A stretch of 64,000 nucleotides of DNA from Cladobotryum mycophilum (Eukaryota > Ascomycota > Sordariomycetes > Hypocreales > Hypocreaceae), in contig CM071591.1 in assembly GCA_036429605.1 (NCBI GenBank), positions 4,030,001 through 4,094,000 of the forward strand. Reading direction: 5' to 3'. The position numbers and the translations under genes were made by a program. How positions within the stretch are numbered: the first letter of the stretch is position 1; each line of letters opens with the position of its first letter. Positions 21,445 through 33,092 of the stretch are shown one piece after another. The notes below the pieces were generated by a model. That model ran no database searches, had not been told where the DNA came from, and saw only the letters and a list, made by a program, of their open reading frames with translations.

Positions 21445-23642
21445 ATGGATGTCGATACTGTAAGCCAGCCATCTTCATCGTCTATCCAGAGAGTTCCAAA
21501 GGCCTGCGAAGCCTGCCGAGTTACCAAAACACGATGCCAACCAAGTGATCAACCCGGAGTGTGTCGGAAGTAAAGCCCAATTGCTACCCCCTCGCATCTT
21601 CTGCATGCATTGACAGGTTGATCAGATGTCTATTATCCAAAAAGGAGTGCGTCTCAAGGGCCATCCCACGGACACGTCGTCCAAAGAAAACAATACTGTA
21701 CACAGAGCCAACCCCCCATCTAGTCTACAGAGCCTTATCCAACTAACAGACATCATGTTTAGAGAACAACAGGCTGAATCCTCTCGCGCCTCCTCCAGTT
21801 CCGATATACCTCCCTCTACTGGGCCATCGTCCACCTTCAGTATCAACTTTGAGCTTCCAATTCAGCCCGAGGTTGATGAAAACTTTGAAACCCTGCGAGG
21901 TAATCATGCCCGCTTCATCGAAAACCTTTTCCCGTCCGAGGCCGAAGACGAGGCCTGGCTCTTTGCCACCTCGGTAACAGGTGACATGCAAACACCACCA
22001 TCATCAACCACAAACTCCCAGTCTATCCAGGATCTCCACACAAAACCCACGTTCAATCTCTCTTCAGCCCAACATCTTCTCCACGCATTCAGATCTATGC
22101 TAAGCCAGCTCCCATGCATCCTCCTACCCGCGGATACTTCTGTCCCACAACTGGCGGCAACTCAACCGTTCGTTCTGTTGGCAATCCTTGCTGCAGCATC
22201 TGGATCACGAACACTACAAGGCCATAGCCTCTACGATGAGGAGTTTAGAAAAGTACTAGGATTAAAATTTGTCACCGGTGGGGAGAGAAGCATGGAGCTG
22301 TTACAAGGCATCCTCATTTACTGCTGTTGGTATGATCAAATCCCGCTCAACTGATGAAAAGATAAAGTGTCTAACAAAAAAAAGGTATCCGTTTCATCTA
22401 CAACCAAGAAACAAAACGGTCCTTCAGTATATGCGCTTTGCCGCTGATCTGGTCCACGATCTCGAGCTAGACCAAGAGCTACCTCCCCACGCCTTGGAAT
22501 CTAAAGTTACCGATCAACAGCTAGATGGCATACGAGCATATCTTGCTTATTATTATGCCGCATCTCTGTAAGACAAATTGTCCCACAAAGCTTCATGACT
22601 AACATTCTAGTAGGCTGGGAATAGCATGGAGAAAACACAAGAACTTTGGCGTCCCATTTATCACCTGGACGGCCACGTGTTGTGATATCCTCGAGCGCAA
22701 CGCAAAAGTATACGGTGATTCGGTTCTTGCTTCGCTTACTAGACTAGCAAGCATCACAAAGGATGCCTCGGGAACGATGCACGATACTAAAAACCAGCCT
22801 GCGCAGCAGGCCAGGCTTATTTTGATGGGTTTGGAGACTCAAGTCAAAGAGGCTGAGAGCCGTATACCGCACTCTGTTGCTTCATCTAGTATGTCTTTCT
22901 TCAGGCCCTCTTCCATCACCCGACATTAACAGCCGTCCTTGTAGCAACGATTCGTATGGAAGTCATGTTTGTCAACATTTACTTAAATGGGGGTAACCTT
23001 CTGCGAATTCCACGCCCATCCAAGTCGCAAATCGCAGCGTGCATCTCATTGCCGCCCACTGAAATCAAGCTGCGTGATTGCGTTCCAGTCCTTAAGCAAT
23101 ATCTGGATTTTGTCTCTAGTCTCCACCAAGAAACCGTAATGGGTTTCTCCATAGTGGATTGGAACCGTTTGATATTGCTCATCATTCTAGCTATCCGCCT
23201 GTCCTTTCCTTTGCTCGAGTGTCCTGATTTCGATCCAGCCTGGGCAAGGTCTCAAATTCGAATGAATGAGTTCTTGGATAAGTTCTGTCAAACCACGGAT
23301 CTCACCCCGGCAACGAAAAAGGTCGACATCCTATCGGCTAGCCGCGTCGTCTTTGCCGTCGTGAGGGACAAATACAATCGAGAGGTCCAACGCCAGAATG
23401 CGAAAATGGGGACGCCCGTGGATTCGACTCCAAGCGCCACGATGAGGTGCCCTATGCTAGATGGGTCCATGGATCAATACATTTCTTCTTGGGGAGCTAC
23501 CTTTGATACGAATTCAAGGGCAGCGATGCCCATGGCCGGCCCAAATTTGTCGGCTGGTAGCCCGCAAGTCTTTCATGACCTTTGGGCGACGATGACAATG
23601 GGATGGGCGAATGATGATCAAGATACCAGTGAACAATGCTGA
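21445..23642 (+). CDS. Zn2Cys6 fungal transcription factor (one-base frameshift)
   Basis: Five exons, 21445-21569, 21626-22329, 22385-22567, 22611-22888 and 22945-23642, give about 662 residues with one base allowed as missing. The binuclear cluster is split by intron 1: CEACRVTKTRCQPSDQPGVC then RKCLLSKKEC, i.e. C-x2-C-x6-C-x8-C-x2-C-x6-C starting at residue 21, followed by basic RTRRPKK. The middle region has the helical pattern of fungal regulators (AILAAASGSRTLQ, ELLQGILIYCCWYPF, FAADLVHDLELDQ). No leucine zipper is obvious. Upstream of 21710 the reading frame runs into a stop at 21744-21746, whereas the continuation SSLQSLIQLTDIMF is one frame back. The C6 run at 21707-21712 would need seven C. 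The target pathway is unknown. Confidence 0.85.
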
Positions 23643-23817
23643 TGTGTTTTGATGGATATTTTATTTCACACCGACCAAAAGTTCAATCGGTGAACAAGTG
23701 CAGAAGTCCGAGCTACATATAAGACAGATACCGGAAGAGCCATATACAGTCTTGCTAAACTCGGCGGCTCAATATATTTAGGTCCACCCCGGTAATTTAC
23801 GGTTTTGGGGCACCTGA

Positions 23818-25007
23818 ATGAACAAGAGTTTTCAAATGGTTATGCAAAGGTGTCTACGAGTCTTACTCTTGGGACGGTCAAGCTTTTATTTCTACAGACT
23901 TTCACAAAGAGAAGGGCAAGTAATTCAATCGTTCCATGAGGGGGTCAAGTCATATTGCCATTTCCAACGAAATGGAAAAAGCATCTATCGACTTATAAAT
24001 ACCACCCAAAGTCTTCATTTCTACTTTCCCGTCAACATTACTACTTATTCTGTCACATCACTAAGAAACGGCGTCAATATCAGGGAAGGATCGCTTGTAG
24101 AAATGGCCAACCACATTGTTATTGATAGTATGGGTCCGTCGACATTGCAGACTGCCGCAGCGGGAGGGCATGCAGAAACAGTCAATGTCCTCCTAAGCCG
24201 ACCAGATGTCAACATAAACAATGCCGATCTCGATTGTACAGCCCGTGAGATAGCAGTCTGTCACGAACACAAAGGCGTCGTTGACGTCCTCTTGGCGGAT
24301 GATCGGGTACGATTTCCTTATCCAACTCTGCTACGCATCGCCCTAGACTATAATGATCTCAACTTAGTAAAGAGAGTTCTGGCTGTGCCACGCACTAGCA
24401 AGAGGCCCTACCTTTCATTGTTGTACCAGGAGGCTGTGAATTCTGATGAAGTAGAGGTTGTGTCACGTCTTCTCGAGATCCAAGATTTGGCAATTGAGTA
24501 TATTATCCCGGTTTCACGACTTTCCATCCTTACCACCCGTTGCTGCTAGCTGCTTTGCTAGGACGTGGAAGGACCATGAAATACCTAATTGGCAAAAACC
24601 TATACGACCCGAACATGGTAAACGCAATGGGTCGTACAGCAATGACCTACGCCGCGTCGGAGACTACCCCATTCGAGGATATGAGACAAGAAATTGTTTC
24701 CAAATTTGAGCCCAACATATACCGCTGGAGAAAACTAGGTCCTGCGAGCAGCGATGAGCGAGCATATGTTATTGAACTCGTACTTGCCACACGGCGTTTC
24801 GATGCAAATACACAAGATGAAGATGGCATGACTGTATTGCACCATGCTGTGGAGAGTGGCAACTTGGAGACTGTAAGGGCATTTTCAACCAATGGCACGA
24901 ACACCACGCTCAAGAACAACAACAGCGAGACGGTCATGGACACTGCGGTTCGAAAAAATGATGCGAAAAAAGTCGCCATTCTAGAGAACTTGATTCCGGC
25001 TCGTTAA
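23818..25007 (+). CDS. Ankyrin-repeat protein (one-base frameshift; start uncertain)
   Basis: The frame from 23818 runs to a stop at 24547-24549, and a second frame, one base back, continues to 25007. The break is bridged by one extra base in CCC at 24507-24509, giving IIPGFTTFHPYHPLLLAALL. Ankyrin units are visible as STLQTAAAGGHAETVNVLLS, TLLRIALDYNDLNLVKRVL, PLLLAALLGRGRTMKYLI and TVLHHAVESGNLETVRAF, so five or six repeats fill the C-terminal two-thirds. The first 95 residues look unlike ankyrin and may be non-coding; ATG at 24103 (MANHIVIDSMGPSTL) is an alternative start. Ankyrin repeats mediate protein binding. The gene could be a decaying member of a multi-copy family or a base-calling casualty like its neighbours. 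Confidence 0.62.
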
Positions 25008-28000
25008 TGGACTCTTGGTGCTAGAGTATCCTAGATATCAAGAATTCTCCGTTGCTGTGACAGAAGAAAGGAAGCCTTGGAGCATAACATCATGTACTTT
25101 TGTTGGAATAAATTTAGATTTTGGGTTGCATCTCGTGATGCATAGCGTTTTCTTGCACCACGACAGCACTAAATATTGGAAACATCTCTCTCACGTTTAC
25201 CCGCTCCAATAGCAACCGCTCAGTGCGAATCAACCTCCTGACTGAGTATTACTTTTGTGCGTTCTTAGCATGCAAGATTCAAGGTACATTAGCTCACCTT
25301 CTTCGTCTGCAAGCCGGGCTCCGTTGTTTTCACACTCATAATAGCTTCATGCAATGCAATGCTTCCCCCTCTCCTATTGTTCTAGGTGATGGGAGTATAT
25401 ACATACTTTTTTTTATGTTAACTAACATTCTTAGTTGCGTGGCGCCACGGCTTGTCCCGTCACGAAGTCTGGCTCAGGGGGGCAGAATTTGATGCCGGTC
25501 AGATGGGAATCAGGGGAGATGTTTGGTGACATCATTTTGATACTTGATTGGAGTTGCGTTGCGCATGGTGAGGAAGGAGGGTTCAGGGGGTGGTGGTTTA
25601 CGTGCATGCAAAAGATAACATGACGGCAACATCGATGACGAATCAGATGAACGAAACAGCAACAGCCATGTCTCGTGGCTTCCTCTCACCTACCTAGCAG
25701 CATTGTAACCTTCTCTCTGCAGGTATGACGCCTAGAATGCTACATCAGCATCATCAGCATCCTCATCACCACCACTAACTGCCAACTACCAACTACCAAC
25801 CAACCACCAATAAAGCAAAGCAGAAATCATCCATCCAACCAGCGAGCTCACATGCTTAAGCGCCTCTCAATCAAAAGATCCTCTCAAACCTTTGGACCCC
25901 TCCAAAAAAAGGTCTCGGCCCCTTTCCGAAGGGCCTTCCCTTGCCTTGCCTTGCGTTTAAGCCACGATTGGCCGCCTTTCCGATGCCATTTCACCCAACA
26001 AGCCCGTCGAAGATCACACGCCCTAAATGGCATCTCGGTCAAGAATCCCTCCCTCCCTCCCTCCTCCCCTAACACACCCCGCATCCTCAAGCACTGCCTC
26101 GAGGGTTTCTCTTGATAAGAAAACCCGTTGGATGCTAGGATCTACCCTGTTTTTTCGGTCTCTGTGAGTTTTAGTGGAAGAGGCCTCATCCATGAAGCAC
26201 ACCCGCCGTTGCCGCAAGGCCTATCCTTCCTCCTTCCCCGGTCTGACGAGTCTACACACCCTCTGATTGGGAAACACCCCCCGCGTCCACCTGCTCCAAT
26301 CCTTTTTACCAATCCTACTCTTCTGACGTCTTATTGGCCCATTCCTCAACGTCTTTGTTCCCTCAATCACATCGAGCCCAGTCCCACCCCCTTTACCCCG
26401 ACCCTTCCTTTCCCCCCTCTCAGCCAACCAACTTACACAACACTGCACACACAAACCCAACCTATACAAACTTGCTAAGCGCCGTAAGTGAGAGATTAAA
26501 ACTAACCACACAGAACGCAAGCTTTTCAGGCAGTCTCCCGAGGCTGCCTGGGCTACGTGATACGCAAGGTCCGGGTTGGCCGAGGGTAAGAGGGAAAAAA
26601 AAACTAGCCGGCCGAGACACACACACGGCTCGTTCAGCCCCCAAAACTTCGCCCCGTGCTGCATGACACTTCAATCCGGAGAAAAAAAACACAAAAGGGG
26701 TCATGCTTTTCCAACAGCGCCAAGGGAAAAAACACTTTACCTCGTCGTTAGTAAAAGTAAGTTGTAGTAGGCGTTAGTCCTGGCAGGTATTCTCCTTTGT
26801 TAGCAGTGAGACTGACTAGAAGGTGTTGTTGTATGACCCCCTGATCTGTGACGTTTCTTAGGTAGCACACTTACCTACGGAGTATTCCCCCTTACTAACC
26901 TTTGATGCGGCTGAAGAGACCAAAACACACAAAGTCATAACTAAGACACTTCACCAAACCGGACACAAGTTACGGGCATAAAACTACTACATTCATTATC
27001 TAAAATCGCGAGTTACCGCAGAGGCATTTGCATGCTATGAATATAACTCTATAGCTTTACAGAAGCCCATCAAGGTGGAGAGAAGTAAAAGTAAAAAAAG
27101 AACAATAGACTAATCCAATTATAAAAGATTCTTTGCGCTTATCCGTACCCAAATGCCATTTGGCATAAAAAGAAAAAGACTCAAAGTCAGTTGTACAACC
27201 GACGAATCAAGGGAGGTTATGGGAAGGGAAACAAAATCCGACAGAAGGGGGAATCGAACAAAAAAAGCAGAAAGACTAGTATACTAAAAGAAAAAAGAAG
27301 AAGAAAGAAAAAAGGAGAAACGCCATTACCGCTCTTCGTCCCTGGCGACATGAACAAGCCTGACAGCCAGTCACGCGCCAAAAAGAACAAAAAAATCCTA
27401 CACGCCGTCATGTTCCAACCCAGTCCAAGTCCATCGTGAATCCAAATATGCCCGTGGCCTTACAACCGCCCCGCACTCCCGCAAATGCATAACCAATAGA
27501 CCCGTAGACAATCCCGATATGCAAATGTGACAAGCTAACGTGGGCTTGTCACCCAATGTAAAACCCGACAAATGCAAGTATGTTCATCCATTGGTATCAT
27601 AGTAGTGTTCCTGGCAGATGAGTGGGTGAAAAAGTTTGTCTGCCGCCCTCTTTGTCTTGCCCCATCATGGCTTCACGCCTTTGACTTGTAATGCGATGCG
27701 ATGTGTGAAATAGCATATCTGGTCCTGGTATCTTTCCATGTTGTCCCGTTAAACCCTTTCTCTTTTTGTTGTAAACACCGATGCTCGTGCAAATTCCTCC
27801 AAAGAACGAAAAACGCGTCTTAATTTTGATCCCAAGTCTTTTTTTCGTTTTGCTTTTTTGTTCCCAAATAATAAAGTGCTTGTTCATACCCTTTTTTCCC
27901 ATTCTTTCCATGTTCGTTCTCGGGAGACATACCCATAATTACCATAAAAGAATTTGTTGCCAGTGTCCAATGACGATGATGCCATCTTTGCTCTGAGATG

Positions 28001-28752
28001 TAGTTTTGCCCAGGTGTACCCCTTCCCTGTATCCGTATCGTGAAAGGGGCCTCTGCCTGTTGTTCGCCTCATACCATGCAATGCTTGGACCCGAAATAAA
28101 GAAGAAAAATCCCTGCCAAAAAGAAATTCCCGAAAAAAGAAAAAGTTCAAAAAAACTCCAGCCAACATGTTCAGTACTCGTGTGTGTGTGTGGTATGCCG
28201 GATAAAATGGTATGAAGTGCATTTGCATGCCGCCCGAGAACTGTTCCCAGATAATCTGAATCTCCCCTCCCGCGCCATGCAGTACGGAAAAACAAAACTT
28301 AGTGCAAATCAACTGTACTCTCCCAAAAAACCAGGGTAAGTCAATCAACAAATCGCTTAATCATGCCATAAAAACAAATTCTCAGTGAAAGTGGTGCAAG
28401 GTGATGGAACAGGACAAACCACCCGGAAACTGGGTGAGAAAATGGACCCCGTCAACCCAACAATCCGGATAGTAAGACGAGTGACCTGCACTCAACAGTC
28501 GTCCAACCTCCAATGTCCCAACTCAAAAAGAAAACCAATAACAAAAGGCGCAGGCAGAGTCTGTGTCTCGGAACACTGTCCTACGCAGCCATATACGAAA
28601 AGAGAAAAATAGGAATCACGCTGTTAACGCCACGGTAAAAAAAAAAAAACAGGTGCGCACTTGATCCGCTCCCCCAGCTGATTGTCAATGACCACTGCCT
28701 TGGTAAAGCTAAAGCGGCACCACAATGCAATGGGGCAGCGTCACAGTGGCGT
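25008..28752. other. 3.7-kb gap between two convergent genes, with promoter-like segment
   Basis: Between the 3' ends of the ankyrin gene (+) and WHI3 (-). No credible protein gene is seen; open frames are short, low-complexity or overlapping on all strands. The part 25950-26490 resembles a promoter (separate entry). The stretch 27060-28700 is A-rich on the plus strand with many short A runs and presumably includes the WHI3 3' untranslated region. Confidence 0.5.
25950..26490 (+). promoter_or_regulatory. Promoter-like segment without a recognisable gene
   Basis: Inverted CCAAT boxes (ATTGG) occur at about 25966, 26266 and 26333. A CRE-like TGACGTC lies at 26324-26330, and a C/T-rich tract at 26380-26440. 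An ACA-rich leader-like sequence and a good 5' splice signal GTAAGTG at about 26485 follow. The order is that of other promoters in this window, but no open frame follows. Confidence 0.35.
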
Positions 28753-30479
28753 TTACCTTCCCATCATATGCCGACGGAAACGACCAGAGTCGGTAGCGAG
28801 GACAGCGCTCTGTCCTGCGGTCATCCCATTCTGGTAAAAGCCTCCATTCCATTGATGGACTGAAGGTCCAGAAAATCCGGCGAGACCCTGATGGCGACTG
28901 TTCCCGCCGGCTGCCATGTTCACGGCAACGTTGACATTATAGTTGGAGCGCCCAGACCCCAGGCCTGGTGGCACACCCAAACCCGGTGGGGGTCCATTGG
29001 CAGTCGAGTAGCCGTTGGCGACAGTATGCGACAGTCCACTGACACTGGAAATGCTCCCCTGCGAGGACTGAGAAGGAGCTTGCTGTCCAGAACGGACTCC
29101 GAGCGGGTTCTTGGAGAAGCTCAGGCGGATGCCCCCTTGACACTATTGTGAAGAGGATGTCCGTAAAGTTCGTGGAGTGCCTTCGTAGCAAAAGACACGT
29201 CCTCAAACTCGACAAAACACATGGGTCCATTGGCCTTGGTCCTGAAGCAAAGTCTTTTATATCCACGTTGTTTGGAAAACATGGCCTTGAGCTCCTCCTC
29301 GGACGTATCCATGGGGAGGTTTCCAACGTAGAGTGTGTTGCACGGAGGATTCTGATCCGCGGGGTTAACCGGAGGGAATCTGTATGACTGTGGCTGGAGC
29401 GGTTGCTGTGAAGAGCCCGGATAGCCATTGATCGAGTTGGCAAGACTTGCAGGGGACAAGGAACCAAGGAAGGGAGGCAGTGTGGAGGTGGGATGCGCGC
29501 TGGTGGTAAGGGAGAGGCTCGCCATCTGCGTAATGGGAAGCTGAGGAGCGGTGGCTCTCCGATGCGATGTGGCACCGTTCTCTGCGTAGGCAACAGGGTC
29601 TTTGAGCAGGTCGCTAGTCTCCTCGTCATCACCAAAATCGCTGCTTATGAGCGTCTTGCCTGAAACTCTAGCTCCTCGTTCTGTGAGATGGTTTCCAATG
29701 GGGGATTGCGGAGAGAAGAGATTTTGGTAATGGCTGCTGGCATCCGGATTGGGGAGCTCGTGAGAAAACATGCCGTTGGTGGGATGAGAGATCTTCTCGA
29801 GGGACGGGAAGCCATTGCTGTAACGGCCCGATTGACGAGGACCAGGCGCAGATGACATGTTTGCCAAGTTGGCTGATACCAATTCCGTAGCGAGTTTCCT
29901 TCCGGCAGCCGAAACAGAAGACAGAATCTCGACAACCATCTGCGCATCCCTGGAGATGTTGCGGCCATCGAGCATCGCCTTGGCGTCCAAGGCTCCGTTC
30001 ATTGTCCTGAAGCGCACAATGGCAGATCGATAGCCCCTATCCTCAGATTGCATCGTGGGAAGAAGCTCAGCATCTACCACATCCTGAGAAAACAGAAGCA
30101 TGAGCCCCAACGATTCATCTGTAGTATTGAGAGGCAGGCGGCGAATTCGGACGTGAACGGTGGGCGAAGAAGGCCTCGAGTAGCTCTGGGGCTCGCGATC
30201 GACAAAATTGAAGGGCATGTGGGGCGGGAATGACGATTGACTTGAGACGGCCGGTCGGTAGGCCTGAGACACGGGCCCTAAAAAGCCTGGTGTTGACATG
30301 TTTTCCCTATCTGCAATTGATAGGGGGCGAGGGCTGGAGCGACTAGAATGCAGCGCCTTGACAGACGCGACACCAGACAAGGTTGACGGTGGCAGATGCT
30401 GCTCGGGCTTCATTGGCCAGTAGTCGGGTATATGCGCCGGGTTAGAACCGATCTGATGCAAGGAATGAAAGTAGACCAT
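28753..30479 (-). CDS. WHI3: Whi3-like RNA-binding protein (one-base frameshift in the RRM)
   Basis: A single minus-strand exon gives about 575 residues with one base allowed as missing. The N-terminal half has a degenerate RRM (VHVRIRRLP and GYRSAIVRF, about residues 105-175) and Ser/Pro/Asn-rich disorder. The C-terminal RRM starts near residue 380: NTLYVGNLPMDTSEEELKAM, FSKQRGYKRLCF and CFVEFEDVSFATKALHELYG. Directly after SVKG the conserved GIRLSFSKNPLGVR is one frame off, because the transcript-strand G run (C5 at 29132-29136 on the plus strand) needs six. The tail is Gly/Pro/Asn-rich with GPPPGLGVPPGLG. Whi3 binds G1-cyclin and polarity mRNAs and forms condensates in fungi. The start at 30479 is inferred; the leader may be long. 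Confidence 0.88.
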
Positions 30480-31235
30480 GTGAAATCAGGGTATGGGGAC
30501 GGTTATAGACCAAAGCGGTGCACCAAGAGGTGCTTTCGAAGGTCACAAGTGGTGCTAGAGGCGTAGACGCGACACACGTCGATACGAGATCAATGCTCAG
30601 GAGTCGGTTTGTCGAGTTGATTCAGAGTGTAGATGGAATGGGTGTAGTGAGCTATGGGCGCGCGCGGCGCGACTGTGTTGAGTAGCGAACAGGTATGCTA
30701 GAGCAGCGCGGCGAGGGGCGTAGAAGGCGGGAGATTGCGGGTAGCCTAATGGTGATGGTATGTATGTATACTCGCTCGAAGCCTGTGACGATGACGAAAT
30801 AGGACTGTCGGTGGAGGTAGCGGTGATGGTGGTAGTGGTAGTGGTAGTGGTAGTAAGTAGGTAGCAGTGAAAGAGGATGTTGTTGTTGATAATGGAGATG
30901 GGCGAGAGTTTTTTGAGTCGGGTGAAAGAAGCGCGCGCGTGTGGTTGAGATGGGGCAGTCGCAGTTGCATTCACCTCGATCGTAATCACTGTAGTGATGG
31001 AAAGGCGTTAGAGAAGCAAACAACCGTGCGTCGCAGTGGAGATGGGAGGGTATATCGAGAAAGATAGGGGAGGTAGAGGCGGAGGAGGAAGAAGGAGAAG
31101 GAGGGTCGCATAGAGGGAGCGGGAGGGAAGATAGGAGGAATGAAGTGCAGAATTTGTATCTGCGATGAGAGAATGCGATGGAGTAAGAGGAAATGGAAAT
31201 GGGGATAAAGTGATACGTACGGAGAGTAGTAATAT

Positions 31236-31339
31236 AGTAGTAGTAGTAGTAGTAGTAGTGGTAGTGGTAGTGGTAGTGGTAGTGGTAGTGGTAGTGGTAG
31301 TGGTAGTGGTAGTGGTAGTGGTAGTGGTAGCGGTAGTGT
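31236..31339 (+). repeat. (AGT)n followed by (GTAGTG)n tandem array
   Basis: About eight AGT triplets pass directly into about twelve copies of the hexamer GTAGTG, ending with one GCGGTA variant. It lies about 0.75 kb upstream of the WHI3 start. Confidence 0.95.
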
Positions 31340-31601
31340 AGAAAGTCTGAAGTAGGTGGTGGGTGAGTGAGTGAAATGAGTGAGTGAGTGGGTTGTGCAA
31401 GATGGAAGTATGTAGAAAAGATGGCTCTACCTTTTTAGCCTTTTGGTGGTGTGTAGCGTGTACTATGGTTTATGGTGGTGGTGGATGCGTCGTCGTCTTT
31501 TGGTGGGTGGAGGATGCTTGAATGCGTGGGTGCGTGGGTGCGTAGGTGGATGGATGGGGTGCGCAAGTGTAGTAGTAGTACTAGGTAAGTACGTAGTAGG
31601 T

Positions 31602-31640
31602 GTGGGCGTGGGCGTGAGCGTGGGCGTGGGCGTGGGCGTG
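31602..31640 (+). repeat. (GTGGGC)n short minisatellite
   Basis: Six hexamer copies, one with GTGAGC. Further arrays follow downstream: (GTGCA/GTGCG)n at about 31707-31735, (GGAAGT)n at 31738-31766 and (CTGTT/CTGTC)n at 32150-32183. Confidence 0.9.
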
Positions 31641-33055
31641 CAGCGAGCAACCTACCCAAGCCTTCTGCGCAAGTAGTAGTGAGGTTAGTGAGAAGCTTAG
31701 TGGGTGGTGCAGTGCAGTGCAGTGCGGTGCGGTGCCTGGAAGTGGAAGTGGAAGTGGAAGTGGAAGAAAAAGCAGGACGCCGCAGCAGGGACGCAGCAAA
31801 GAAAGACGCAGACGCAGATGCAGATGCAGGACGCAAGGAGTGATCAAGTAAACCACCACCACCACCCTGCCAAGCCTAGCCTGTGGAGCAAAGACGGCGA
31901 CGTGACAAGAACCCAAGAAACCAAAAAAAAAAAAAAAGCAAGGGACAAGCCAAAACAGGACGCCGGAGACGTATGAAAAAGCGCAAAGGCCACCTGGAAA
32001 GACGGACAACAGCCGGATGCCCTTGCACTGGAGCTTGAACGAGACGGGACTGGTAAGGGTTGGGTAGGGACCTGTAGTAGTAGGTAGGGGACAGGCTCTG
32101 AAGTAGGTAGGGATGTGTCTGGGCCGTCAAATCAGGGACTTACCTGGCCTGTTCTGTTCTGTTCTGTTCTGTCCTGTCCTGTCCTTGTTGGAGGGGGTGT
32201 AGATTGGAAGTGGACTCTGCTGTTGTGCTGCAGCAGAAGCGCGTTCTGTTCCTGGGAGCCTGAGACCTTTGCCTTCTCGGGGGAGGGATCAAGGTCAAGA
32301 GATCCAATGGCATGCAAGTACCAGATATCAATGTACTCGGGAGAAACAAGTGGACGGTCAGGCCAACCAAGATGATGAGACAAACCCGAGTCCACGTCAG
32401 GTATCCCGTACCGCGGCTGAAGTATCCGTGCAGTTTCAGAAAGAACGAGAGAGAAAAACCCGCGAGAGTATGACGGAATGAAGGGATGGCGGGGTGTGGT
32501 GTCTTTTTGCTTGGCGATGTATAAAGTAATAATCAATAAAATGAGCTCAAGATTTGACTGGATTGTTCTGCGTATGGGGGTTTGTGCGGAACAAGACAAA
32601 GACCAGGGGGCGATGGATGAGAGAAGAGAAAGGTTGGTTTATTTTATTTTATTTCTCTAGGAGGCGCAGGGCGGGATGAAAGAGAGGGAGAGAGATGATA
32701 ATGAAGTGGAGAGAGAGTTGGAGAGAGAGTGGGAAAAGGAAGTCATGATATCAAAAGGAAAAAAAGGAAAAGGGAAGTAAAAAAATAAAATAAAAAGAGT
32801 TGGGGGCCAGTCAGATAGTAGGCGGCATAGGCAAACTTTCAAAGAATGGATGATGCTGATGAGTTCCCTCCCATCCCCCTCCCCCAACTTAACTTACTTG
32901 CTAGACTACGACCACCTAACATGAGATGATACACGTGTTAGTGCAAACCAGAGAAAAGAAAGAAAAACAACCCAAAACTTTCACCCAGACAAGTTTGGGG
33001 GGAGGCAATAATGCAGGAGGCTAAAAGGCTAGAGGGCAAACTTGGTGTGGTAAGT

Positions 33056-33092
33056 TGTGGTGGTGGTAGTGGTGGTGGTAGTGGTGGTGGTA
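33056..33092 (+). repeat. (GTGGTG)(GTA) triplet repeat
   Basis: GTG triplets interrupted by GTA at regular intervals, similar in composition to the array at 31236-31339. Confidence 0.85.

Noticed and set aside
31008..31400. Minus-strand frame with a poly-Thr tract
   Set aside because: Translation of the AGT/GTAGTG microsatellite; no coding signal outside it.
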